A DNA stretch of 64,000 bases, from contig CM065298.1 of NCBI GenBank assembly GCA_032871835.1, positions 76,350,154-76,414,153 of the forward strand, given 5' to 3'. This DNA is from Dipteronia dyeriana. Its lineage: Eukaryota; Streptophyta; Magnoliopsida; Sapindales; Sapindaceae. The first letter of the stretch is position 1. Every line of letters starts with the position of its first letter. The translations under genes and the position numbers were made by a program. The notes under the pieces are model-generated. The model saw only the letters and a program-made list of their open reading frames with translations, was not told the origin of the DNA and ran no database searches. This document shows positions 1-10,460 of the stretch, one piece after another.

Positions 1-775
1 CTAGGATCGAGGTGTCTCGAGACCTCCCTAAAGCATGCTACCATCTCTACTTACCAAGAGACTTTTAGGGTGTCGAGTTTGACTTCTCGCCTTACCGGGG
101 TATAATCTCAACCGGTCTAAGCAGGCAAAGAGGAAGCTTGTAAAGACTAATACCATCAAGTCGAGCTCCAAATGAGGCCTAAAGTGGTCGGATCAAGCTC
201 CCAGTAATAGCATTAGAATTACACGTACCTCGTCATTCGAGGAAGCAAGCACCATGTTCGGTGACCTCTACGAGGTACCTTGCTAGGGTAATGTATAGGA
301 TCAGAATCACTTTCCAACGTACATTAAACCATTACATGCATGCAGGACAAGTCATTAAATCCGAAAAGGAAACAAACTTATCTCCCTCCAAGATATCATC
401 GAATCCATTAATTAGCTAAAGTCAATGGCATTTAAACGTAACGTCTCGCCTAATAAGGAGGGATTTGATTCAATGATTTAAGGTCGGAGAATAACATAGC
501 TAACCTAGAATCTACAATATAAATACGCCTGGACATGCATGAAGAAAGGAATCAAAAGAAAAGATGAGAGAAAGAGGAACAAAGAGGGGCCAAAAATTGC
601 CCACCAGTGATCAAAGCTCCATTTTCGCCTAAATTCTATCAATAGGACATGGCCACCAATGGGAATTTTTGTCCACTTATCGATAGGTACGAGGTTGCCA
701 CCTCTAACCCATTCAAAAAGAGAGAGAGAAAGATTTATTAAGAGATAGGAATTCCTTGTAACGTTTTAATATAAT
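1..775 (+). mobile_element. Ty3/gypsy LTR fragment, subfamily A (cut by window edge)
   Basis: This is the inner and 3' part of a gypsy LTR. The opening bases (GATCGAGGTGT, then a stretch ending in ACCGGGGTATAATCTCAACC) match the LTR that begins at 1431, about 275 bases into it, so the LTR start lies left of the window. Later parts resemble the LTRs at 18832 and 45963 (the AGTCAATG... and AATACG...GAAGAAAGGA stretches, and the GGTACGAGGTTGCCACC block). Similarity fades near 775. No coding function. Family assignment is by internal comparison only. Confidence 0.6.
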
Positions 776-1430
776 TCAATAAAATAGTTCCATTTCCCCC
801 ACGTATCCCGCTTCACCATTTTTAATATCGCCACACCTCCCAAATTTACACCTAGGACCAGTACCGAATGAACTTATCCTGACCTGAGTGGCGATGCAAA
901 GAAGGAGAAAGACCGTCCCCGTTATCTTTAAGAGTTCGTTTCCAACAAGCAGGACTGAAGGCCCCATCACCCTCCATCATACGCTCGATTATGTTAGGAC
1001 TAGAATTCACCATAGCAACTGGAAAGTTTAATTCGAAGAAAAGAAGACAGTGAAATCCCTAGTGGAGATGAAGAAGGAAGAAGATTTTCTTGAAGAATAT
1101 TTGAAATTTGAAGGGGAAGGTGTGGGGAAAATGACAATGTGATCGGGTTTAAATAGGAACAAATGGAACAGTAACCGATAATGTCGATGACATAAGTGTG
1201 ATGGAAAGAAAGATTTTCGGTGAGATTACCTCGAGTTCTGAGAGCTGACGTAGCATAGTCATTATTAAAAAAGCACACCAGCTCCCAACTCGCCACAAGT
1301 TTCCTGTATTTGATGAGGGATTTCCTCTTTGATTCGGGCGTCTAAAAAAGAGGGAAAATTTCCCAAATAAAACAGGAAATATGACTCCAACCCCGACTCA
1401 ATCACCAACGTTCAAGTCAGAAAGGACTTC
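776..1430 (+). mobile_element. 3' terminal internal region of a gypsy element
   Basis: The last 100 bases (GAGGGAAAATTTCCC..., then GTTCAAGTCAGAAAGGACTTC) match 45875-45962, immediately before the 3' LTR of the large gypsy element, and run straight into an LTR start at 1431. The purine-rich AGTCAGAAAGGA is the probable polypurine tract. The minus strand at about 780-1015 carries short open stretches that may be the N-terminal end of the antisense ORF, now broken. The LTR fragment on its left joins without the rest of the element, so this is a deletion product. Confidence 0.5.
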
Positions 1431-1852
1431 TGTTAATAGCCAAATTTGGCTAGGGACCAGAGGAAAATTTTCCACTCTCCAGCCTTCGTGTGAGGATCCA
1501 AATTCGGGATTATGTAGCAAGGTATCAATATCCCTGAGGTTGAGCTACCATGCAACCCAGCAGAAGTAAGGCAAGGTCATCTATACCTTCCGAACACCTT
1601 GTATGTATCCAGGCTCACCAATTGAATCCCGACGTGACCATATCATGCTCCCTAACTCATAATAGGGGCCTAAAGGTAGGTCGACATAGGAAGACCTGAG
1701 TTCCTTGAGATCGAGGTGTTTCGAGACATCCCCTGAAGCATACTACCATATCTACTTTTACCAAGAGACTTTCAGGATGTCGAGTTTGACTTCTCACCTT
1801 GCCGGGGGTATAATCACAACCAATCTAAGTAGGGAATGAGTGTTGGGGTTTA
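1431..1852 (+). mobile_element. Ty3/gypsy 3' LTR, 5' portion, subfamily A
   Basis: Begins TGTTAATAGCCAAATTTGG, the same LTR start seen at 18832 and 45963 and, reversed, at 5219. It follows the probable polypurine tract directly, so it is a 3' LTR of a plus-strand element. After about 420 bases it is cut off by a copia LTR that begins TGTTGGGG at 1853. Confidence 0.65.
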
Positions 1853-3097
1853 TTCTCTAAAAATGTAATTTGTAAATGGATTTATGAAACAAATAAAAGA
1901 AAAGTTCAATTCATTATTGTTGTGTTGTTTATTATATAACTTGTGTATATATTTAACATCCAAGATTATCGGATGTAATCTCGAACTGTGTATATGAGTG
2001 TCATATACAGATAGATATAGTAAGCGACGTGCAATCTAAAGAGCCCATAGATAACAAAGAAAGTTAGAAACTTTATTTGTGGTTAATCTATAGCTGCAAG
2101 CCAATCCGTAATGTATAGTGATTCTATCCTGAATTATTCATATGAGATATGGGAATTGAGGCACCTTGTATGATGTGATCGTTTAGGACTGGGCCATGAT
2201 CTATATGAATCTCTCACCAAGATCCGTTTACCGATGAGATTCATATGTATCAACTAATTATGGATATATGTCGGTGATCTTAATCTTAGTGTCTTATCGA
2301 CTCCTTCACGTTAGATCGTGGTCTTTAATATATCATAGGTGAGGTCGGATGTAGTTCCTAATCAATATGCTCCGTATGTTGGGATTATGGTTTGGCTTAT
2401 GGCTGGGAATGTTTGTATACAATAGTGGAATCCAGTTCTTCTTGTGAGAAGTAGATGGTAGTTCCCTTAAAGGTTGATTCGGGGCTTGGATAATGAGCTC
2501 TCTCCTAACTCCGTGAGAAAATTAGATTTATTATCCATTAGAGAATCAAAGGTACTTAAAGGATATATGTAACTAAAGGTGTATAATGGAAATTATGATC
2601 TAGCTCTAATTATGAACTACTGTGGAGTATCACACCATGTGTAATAGCTATATCGATGGACAACGAGTTGGGTTGCAGTTGAGAGAGCGCAGCTTCAGAT
2701 TTTTTTATGGAATAACACCGGAGTTAATAATCGAGGAATATTAATTAAAGTGTCTAATTAATGATTCCGATGATTATTGGAGCTCAAAATATTGTGGGTT
2801 CATTAGGTCCCCTTGCTAGCCCGATCAATTTAGGTAACAAGGGTCACGGTTAATTAATTGGATTGTCCAATTAATTGTATTACGAAAGTGACACATATTT
2901 ATTTGGAAATTAAATAAATAATGATTTTTTTTAATTAATGAATAATGGTGATTAAATAAATTAAATAATAAGACTATTTAATTATATTATTAATCACTAA
3001 ATGAAGGGTGTTAGTTGATATTTGATTTTGAATAGAATAAGATAATATGATTAATTTATTTTTATTAAATTAATTATTTAAAATTAAATTTCAAATG
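1853..3097 (+). mobile_element. Ty1/copia LTR fragment, copia-1 family
   Basis: Begins TGTTGGGGTTTATTCTC and follows the reverse complement of the copia-1 LTR (55172-57276) over about 1.2 kb, including the ATCCAAGATT...GGATGTAATCTCGAACTG block, the CTCACCAAGATCCGTTTACCGAT block and the TTGTCCAATTAATTG block. It stops at AAATTTCAAATG, about 0.8 kb short of the full 2.1-kb LTR, where an inverted gypsy LTR begins. No internal region or second LTR is attached. Confidence 0.75.
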
Positions 3098-5219
3098 TGT
3101 TAACCAAAATTCCCACAGGGTGAAAAATCTCAATTAACACCCTCAACCCAGTTACCTGGTAGGCAACGGGGGGTAGGTACCTCGTACCTTGGTGATCTTG
3201 TATGAATATGGAGGATGGTACAGTAGGTAGGAGACGAGCCATCCCACATGTCGAGCTTTGTGCATATGAAGGAGATATGGAAAGCTTGAGGTTCCCTTGA
3301 TAGGGTAAAGAGGTAATCCTGGTCCATGGTATCTGGTCTCCTCTCTAGGTGTCCTCGATCCAAATAGCGAACTAGGAGGTAGGATTGGTGATCATCAATG
3401 ATTTAGATGTGTTCATGAAAGAGTGGACCACCCGGTAGCAATTATTTGCCTCTAGGTGCTTTCGGTCAGGGTCGGAACCCGTCCTGGTACCCAGAGCTCG
3501 ATCCTAAACAATGATTTATTCATGTAGTTCCCTGACCTACACAGCGAGTAAGGAAGGGGGGCTTGTTTGGCTTATGTGTTGGATCCTTGTCTGCTCCCAT
3601 ATGAAGGGTGTAAGAGAACTCATTGACTCCCTTTAGATGGGTTTGGATAGTTTCTTCCCATCTTGATATGCGACTTTGACATGTAGATAGGTGGATAAGA
3701 GCGCTAGGTCCAGCGGGGTAGGAATCTAGATCATACACGTACATGCATAATACAGGAGATAAATAAGAGAAAGATAAGCCTCATATAGAGGGAGGTGGAC
3801 TGACCAAGGGGGAAAAAGCATCACAAGTGATCACATGCTGAAAATCCCCGAGGCAGTATCCAAAGGAAGGAGAAAGACCCATCCTTGTATGTATATATCA
3901 AGCGGTGCTCCTAGGAGCTTACAACAATGGAGAATAATACAACCATGGTGCTCCGGAGAGCTTACAATAGTGATTGAGTGTTATCCAATACCGGTACGTT
4001 TCTGGTAAAGGTACACATACAATGATGATATAGGGAGAACTTAGACGAAGTTTGTAGACTTGCCTCGGGCTGGTCGATTTTATGATTATAGATGAGATAT
4101 CAGATATAAGTCGTGTAGTCGATGCTATTACATGTGTATTTATACATTGTGTAACTACATTGGTGTGCAAGTCCAGGATTCTTGAATTGTTCTCCTTTCC
4201 TTAATATAGTTGATTGACTTGTAGCTAATATCTTGGAAAATATATGTTTGTTTCCTCTTCAGACTCTTCCTTGTTTCACACTCTATTAATTTAGCGAATC
4301 AATTCGTAATCATTGGAGGTAATGATTGAGTTGACTTATTTATGGCGTTATTAGGGAGTTGACAAATTTAATGTTGTTGATTATCTTCATTAATAGGGTT
4401 GACTACCTCCATTAATATGGTTGACCTCATTAATAGGTTTGACTATCTCAATTAATACGATTTGATCTCATTAATAGGGTTGACTATCTCTATCAATACG
4501 GTTTGACCTCATTAATATGGTTGACTACCTCTATTAACGGTTTGACCTTATTAATGGTATCGTAAATGTCATGAAAGTCAACCCTCTCTTCCTACGCTGT
4601 TTGGAAGAGTACTATGGTTTTATATGTCACTTTGACGAGGTACTTTATGGAGGCTACCTGGGGTGATGCTTGGCCTATCTAGTGTCGAGGTACGATCGAG
4701 TACTGCTCTTGCTACTGGAGACTAGATTTAACCATGCTGGGATCTACAGTGGATCTTGCCCTAATCATGTTGGTGCTTTTTGGTGATGATAGGGCTTTAC
4801 AGGCTTCCTTTTGCTCTAGCAGGTTGAGATTATACATTGACAAGGTAGAAGGGTATTTGTAAGAAACGTTCGGCACCCTGAAGGTGAAGGTCTCTTGGTG
4901 AAAATAGAGATGGTAGTATGCCCTAGGAAAGTGTCACGAGATACCACTACCACGAGAAACCCAGGTCTTTCCACGTCGACCTAGCTTCGGGCTTCTATCC
5001 TGGCACAGGGAGCTTGACGTGGTCACATCGGGCTTTATTTGGCGAGCTTGGATACGTGTAAGATGCTCAGATGGTATAGGCGACCTCGCTTTGCTCCTGC
5101 AGAATCGTGTGGTAGCTCAACCTCGAGAACCTTCATATAAGCCCAAATTTGGACCCTTGCATGAAGGTTGAGAAGTGAAAAATTCTCCTTTGATCCCTAG
5201 AATAATTTAGCTATTAACA
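3098..5219 (-). mobile_element. Ty3/gypsy LTR, minus orientation, both ends present
   Basis: Read on the minus strand it starts TGTTAATAGCTAAATTATTC at 5219 and ends ...TTTTGGTTAACA at 3098, matching the terminal bases of the LTR at 18832-19943 (start TGTTAATAGCC, end GTTAACA). At about 2.1 kb it is nearly twice as long as that copy; part of the extra length is a minisatellite near 4340-4560. The adjoining 5220-5340 is a probable 3' internal end, which makes this a 3' LTR. Confidence 0.65.
4335..4565. repeat. Minisatellite inside gypsy LTR
   Basis: An imperfect tandem repeat built from GTTGACTAYCTCNATTAATA and GGTTTGACCTCATTAATA blocks that alternate about every 25-30 bases, giving a composite unit of about 55 bases and roughly four units. 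Not seen in the shorter gypsy LTRs at 18832 and 45963. Confidence 0.7.
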
Positions 5220-6410
5220 GATGTTCCCCTGACTTTGACACCGGTACATAGTTAGGGGTTGGAGTCAGGATATGTAACACTAGAAGAATTTTCTTATCTC
5301 TTCTCACAGGTAAGTCATTACGTGAAATGAAACCATTCCTAGTGTACTTGGCTTAGGCGAGTCAAGGTACTTGACACTCATGTTCCTGTTGTAGGAATCC
5401 TAGTACTTTGGCGAACTAGCGAAATGACCCTGGTAGGTAACTATGCCATCTAGATCCTTCTTGGTGAGGGGTGGCCCGGCCAAGGCTGCAGGATGGTCAT
5501 TTGGTTGTCTCGGTCATGTGATCTGGCTGACAACTATGCACTTACACTCAAACCCTTCTTCGGGGTGATAGCCCGACCTAGGAATCATGAATGCTAGCTA
5601 GCTATCCTGGTCTTATGATCTAGATGGCAACTATGCTCTACACTTAGACCGGTAGCCCGACCAAGGCATTAGGAATGCTAGATAGCTATCCTGGTATTGA
5701 GATCTGGACGGTAACTATGCTCTTCCACTCAGACCCTTCCTAGCAAGGGGTGGTACCCGACCAAGGTATCAGGGGTAGTGAGGGGGCTTCCCTGACTAAT
5801 CTCTTGTCTCGAGATGATCATTGTCGAAATACCATGGCGATCCTCCTAGAGGGATTAATCCAGTCTAGGGCATCAGGAGTGATGTGTAGCTCTTTAAGAC
5901 AAGGTGATCCACCTGGAGGGATTTTGATCCGGTCCAGGGTATCTGGATCATAGGTGATTGATGATCACATGAGAACTATCACGGGGATCAAAATCAAAGG
6001 AGATACAAACTCATGGTGTTACCAATATGAGGTTGTATCAATGAAAAGTGGTACCGGTTGGTAACCAACATTGCTCTATAAGCTTTTTCACGAGTACGAT
6101 CTGAGTTATAGGTGTAGATGATAGAGTGACCTTCCCTAAAAAGCGCATTTCATTGTGAACGGGTCACTAGGAGAAATCGTCCCACATTGGGGTAATTGCC
6201 CCTTCCACAAGGGGTATTAGAGAGAATAATGAGCTCCTAGTCCCTAAGTGATGTAACTGGTTTATAGCCCTGTTTGGGGTAGATAAGAATCTTCAATAAT
6301 TATAATGGAGCTCGAGACCCCACTGTGAGCGAATCGAGACCTCTGGGTGCTCCCTAAACGGATTGGTACATTGATGGCGCACTAGGGCGTTGAACAGTCC
6401 GGTAAAAATG
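5220..6410 (-). mobile_element. 3' internal end of minus-strand gypsy element
   Basis: The bases next to the LTR (minus strand: GTCAAAGTCAGGGGAACATC) correspond to the polypurine-tract region before the other gypsy LTRs. Beyond it lies a tandem array (5430-5960), then about 450 bases with no recognisable coding content up to the first antisense-ORF-like stretch at 6410. In the large gypsy element the array lies next to pol and the antisense ORF lies next to the LTR; here the order looks different, so the element is rearranged or belongs to another subtype. Confidence 0.45.
5430..5960 (-). repeat. 3'-UTR tandem array of gypsy element, about 100-bp unit
   Basis: Roughly four to five diverged units, each with a core like ATCTRGATGGCAACTATGCTC, an ACTCAGACCCTTC block, a GGTRGCCCGACCAAGG block and GCTAGCTATCCTGGT. 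The reverse complement matches the array at 42087-42480 in the plus-strand gypsy element (GAGCATAGTTTCTATCCGGATC, and CCTTGGTYGGGCTACAACCC), so both elements carry the same satellite-like 3' UTR. Confidence 0.7.
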
Positions 6411-6412
6411 GA

Positions 6413-8035
6413 AAAGAGCCATCAGCATAATAATCATCGGGAGCAAGCTAATGTTGCTAAGGTAGAGCTCAGGCAAGCCAATAAGGATGGATATTTCTTT
6501 GCAACCTGCTAGGTGGATCAGGCTCTTCCTCTCCCTTTAAATGTCATTAATGGATGGAAAAGGGAGGGGATCAAGAAGAAAGTTGCTGAGATGGCTGTGT
6601 ATGCTCCCCATGTAGCTGATAAGTCTTGGGTTGTTGAAGCATACCTTGGTTCGAAGTATCATGTTACAGCAGAGGATCAATCGAAAGAGGTAGCTTCAGA
6701 CCATCCTACCTCTCCACCTAGATCTACTAAGAAGGTACTTGACCAGACTGAAACTACCAATAAGGGGGAGGAAGGGTTCAGACTAGTTTGGTTGAAGAAG
6801 GAGATACCCAGGTTGACCCAGCCCTGATGAGGGTGGTGGTCCATGCTGGCATAGCAGAGGTGGTGGACATCTCGGTTGGCTCTGCTCAAATAAAGGCCAC
6901 AGCTGAAGTGGTTGTGCAACTGGCAGGTAAGCCTCTAACTAATCCAGAAGTAGGTGCTTTGGATGGGAAAACTGCTCTCTCAGGGGAGGTCAAACTAGAA
7001 GAATGAGGAGCTGACCAGGGTAGCGAAAGGTGCAGTCATTCTGAACAAAACCCTGAACAGAATTGAGGCAACCATGGTTAATGCATAGGTAGACAGGAGT
7101 GGATCCAGTATGCATATGATCTAGAGAGACTCGAGTCCATGCGTCGTGCCTTGCAAGGATTGCTCTAAAAGATGAGAAAAAATCAAGGGGGAAGTGGTCT
7201 AAACTCTTTATAGCATCGTGGCTGCTTTGGAAGCTAATGTGGACGCTTCATTTGCTGAAGAACACTTCTACATTGCTTTCTAGGTAGCTCGAGTTCTTCT
7301 TCCCACTGACATGATCATCATTGAAGGATGGATACCTTGAGTAGATCATATAGAAAACTGGGAGTTACCTGGGTCTGCTCCGACTGAAGTCAGACCTTCT
7401 TGAGTTTATGGGTGCGCAGATGATAAGGAGGACTTGGTGCCCATTTCCACCCTCAAGCCAAACTACACTGGGGTAGAACCTCTCTCGAAGTCCCCTACTA
7501 CAAGGTAAGGGATGAATGAAGGGCTTCAAACTTGCCTACCTTTCTATCTGAATCTATCAAGGTAGAGGTCCATAATGATCCTACCAAGGAAAAGGAGGTC
7601 CGAGCTGATGCCATAGTGGTGGAAGAGGTCCCGATTGATCCATTTGAAAATAAGATGGTCAAGACCGATGCAAGTAAATCCAACCAAGGTGGTGGAAGCC
7701 GATTCCAAAGTAGCTACGCTAGGAGATGGTGACCTTTCCTCCAATAAAGTAGTGGGCCAGAGAGGAAGTAGTTGTTATTGTCGAGGAAACTAACCAGGGA
7801 GGTGGATCGGGGTTCACGGTGGCTCGCTATGGCGATGAATGGTCCGATAAAAGAGAAGAGAAGCCAATGGCATGTTACTGGTCCAGAGGCATGCTTGGGA
7901 TCCACGGAGTCTCTAGCAACTAAGAGAAGGCTCTGGACCCCTCCGGAATGAGAAGAAACCATGGTGACTCACTTGGGCATCCAATGAATCCCCAACAACT
8001 AAGAGAAGGCCTTGTACCCCTCCGGAATAAGGTGC
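6413..8035 (+). pseudogene. Antisense-ORF C-terminal remnant of gypsy element, plus-strand arm
   Basis: Coding-like on the plus strand but broken by stops and frameshifts. Open pieces include 6513-6827 (contains a run like IKKKVAEMAVYAPHV, reminiscent of KTKVAEMSPSYG in the antisense ORF near 43440) and 7532-7732 (rich in Glu, Val and Asp, EKEVRADAIVVEEVPIDP). The same protein is encoded on the opposite strand at 9562-10460 (EEKFQTGVLVVEEFQIDP), so 6980-8035 and 8983-10460 form an inverted pair. Such ORFs lie antisense to pol in Tat-lineage gypsy elements. Function unknown. Confidence 0.5.
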
Positions 8036-8982
8036 TAAATTGGTCTTAGTTCATTTCTTTATACTTAATGGGTCCTTTTAGGACACAATTGCCCTTCCTT
8101 GACCGGATTGGGTGATGTATTGATTATGAAAATTATTCTCAAATCAAAAAGATGAACCCTTAACGTAAATTGAATATTCTTAATGATATAACATTCACAT
8201 TGTTGCATGTAGTTGTTAGGTAAACTTGTTTCCCATGTTTAGCCATCCTAGGGAGTTGACTAAACAAAATCCTTGACCCAAAAGTAAAGACCACCAACAA
8301 TTTTTTTTTTTTGTTCTTGTGTGGCTATATGGATGTTTTGAGTGCTTAAAGTCTTTACTCGCTTGATCACTATGTAATTGATCTATGGTTGAATGCTATG
8401 AACTGAGAGGAGACGTATTTGACAATGCTTAGATAAAAATTCACTATGCTTGACTAGAAAGTGCTAGAACCACTAGTCTAGCGTATAGGGTTCGATTTAG
8501 TATTCCAAAAGACTTAATGGATTCATGTATATTGTCCGGAATGCTTGAGAGAGATTTTGGGTATATGTGGATGCTTTCTCTAAGATATCGAGAGAGAATA
8601 GAGATTACTTCAGGGGATTTGAGCCTATGATATACTTGCACATTTGAGAGATTAGGTGAGTCTAGCACGTAATTAGGAGGATTCACAGTTGAGTCGTTTC
8701 CCTAGTGTAACCATATTTCATGCATATCTCCATTCCATCTATCATTGCATATATTATTTTATGTAATTCATTTAGTTATATTATTATTCACTTTCCTTCA
8801 TACGGAACACACGAGTCTGCTCGGTGCGTTGTAATAATTACTAGAACTAAGAGACGATTGGTGAATCCCACCCCTTGTGGAATAATCCCTTGCTTACCGA
8901 TAGGCTAGTCTCTGTGACTTATGCCATGCGAGGCCAAACTTAAATGTTTATATTTGATGACAATGCAACGACGTGTCTATGA
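8036..8982 (+). mobile_element. Unassigned LTR-like segment
   Basis: AT-rich, no ORF of note, different in composition from both flanks. The right end (CACACGAGTCTGCTC..., then CCCTTGTGGAATAATCCCTTGCTTACCGATAGGCTAG) resembles the 3' LTR end of Athila-type gypsy elements, where a CCTGTGG-GACC-CTTACC block is common. There is a 14-base T-run near 8300. I cannot place its ends exactly. It separates the two inverted antisense-ORF arms, so it probably inserted there or marks the turning point of an inversion. Confidence 0.3.
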
Positions 8983-9660
8983 AGGACTTCTCGGATTCCA
9001 TGCATGCCTCTTGACCAATACCAGACCAGTGGCTCCTCACCATTTGTACCTGGTCACTCAATGCCCTAGTGAGCCACCGAAGCCCGATTTGATCAAGGAG
9101 TGCCCAAAGGCTTCCAAACATTTATTGAGGCTTTCTACATGCCTAAGAAAGCCTCTAGAGCTGCAACACCACTACAAGGCCCAGTGGCTCCTCACTTCTT
9201 ATACCGGGTCAATCAATGTCAAATAGAGCCATTGCAGTCACGATTCATACCAGGTTGGTCCAGAGCCTTATTTCAGTTGCTGGGAACTTCTAGGATCCCA
9301 AGCATGCCTTTGGACCGGTGGCTACTCTCCATTTGTACTAGGCCATTCAAAGCCCTAGTGAGCCACCGATGTCCCAATCTGTTCAGGGAGAGCACAGAGG
9401 CTTCTTACATTTGCTGAGGCCCCATACATGCCTAAGCAAGTCTCTGGAGCAGCAGCACCGTCGTAAGGCCCGGTGGCTCCCCAGTTCTTGTATCGAGTCG
9501 ATCATCGCTCTAATGAGCAATAGCAGTTCTGATTCTTTCCAAGTATGTCTAGAGCCTCTTTTCAATTGCTAGGGACTTCTAGGATCCCAAGCATGACCCT
9601 GACCAGTATCAAGCCAGTGGCCCCTTTCCACTTGTATCGGGTTATACATTGACCTAGTGA
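8983..9660. repeat. Direct repeats, period about 290-300 bp
   Basis: Three copies of a block starting RGGAACTTCTAGGATCCCAAGCATGCC and running through CAGTGGCTCCTC, CATTTGTAC and GCCCTAGTGAGCCACCGA begin near 8983, 9284 and 9571. Half-unit matches (GGCCCRGTGGCTCC) occur in between. The array belongs to the minus-strand antisense-ORF arm and seems to be an expanded C-terminal coding repeat. The plus-strand arm has two shorter units near 7890-8030 (CAACTAAGAGAAGGC...CCCCTCCGG). Confidence 0.65.
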
Positions 9661-10460
9661 GCCACTATGGTCATGATCCACCTCCATGGTTAGTCTCCTT
9701 AACAATAACAGATCCTTTTTCCCTAGTCCTAATGCTTGGTTAAAAGAAGGGTCACCATCCCCTGGTGCTACTACTTCGCTGCCATCTTCCACCACCTTGG
9801 TTGGATCGACCTGAATCAACCTGGGCCACCATCTCTTCAGTTGGATCGATCTGAAACTCTTCCACCACTAAGACACCAGTTTGAAACTTCTCTTCCTTGG
9901 TAAGATCGGTCTGGATCTCTACCTCTTTTACAGGTTCAGATGGAGAGGTAGGCATGTATGAAGCTTCCTTTACATCTTGAACTACTGCAACAACAGGAAA
10001 CTTTAAGACAGTTCTACCCCAATGTGGCTCGATATGAAAGCCGTATATGGGCACAAAGTACTTATCATAACCTACGGATCCAGCGGCTCAAGAAAGACCG
10101 ATTTTAGTATGAGCGGATCGAGCTAACTCCGTAAATTTCTCCATGATTTTCTCCTGGTCCCATCTTTCAACGACGATCAGGTTAAAGGGTGGAAGAGCAT
10201 TAGTTGCATGGCAAGCAGCATAGAAGTGTTATTCATCAAAGGAAGCGCACATATTGGCTTTCAAGGTAGCCACACTTTCTCCTCTTTCAGATGCATACTA
10301 GATCCGCTATGTATCTCTCAGTGCCTCACAAGTGGTTGTCTTAGCTCTGGTGAGGGTTTCATTCAGAACGACTACACCTCTCGCTGCCATGGTCAGCTCC
10401 CCTTTAGCCTGCCCGAGCTCGGCACTGGTAGCACCAGCTTGCTCCCAAAGAGTTGTCATT
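9562..10460 (-). pseudogene. Antisense-ORF C-terminal remnant of gypsy element, minus-strand arm
   Basis: Minus-strand coding remnant, inverted copy of 6980-8035. The longest open pieces are 9752-10054 (VKEVEIQTDLTKEEKF, then VVEEFQIDPTEE) and 9562-9819. From 10460 downwards the frame reads AGATSAELGQAKGELTMAARGVVVL, shared with plus-strand bases near 7010-7060 (GAGCTGACCAGGGTAGCGAAAGGTGCAG). The composition suggests an acidic, partly helical protein tail. It ends at 10452-10460, where the LTR of element C begins through a shared AGAGTTGTCATTAA. Confidence 0.5.

Noticed and set aside
8921..9572. Plus-strand open frames of 60-105 residues over the 290-bp repeats
   Set aside because: The coding strand for this region is minus, as shown by its match to the plus-strand arm at 7800-8035; the plus frames are complementary shadows that repeat with the array.
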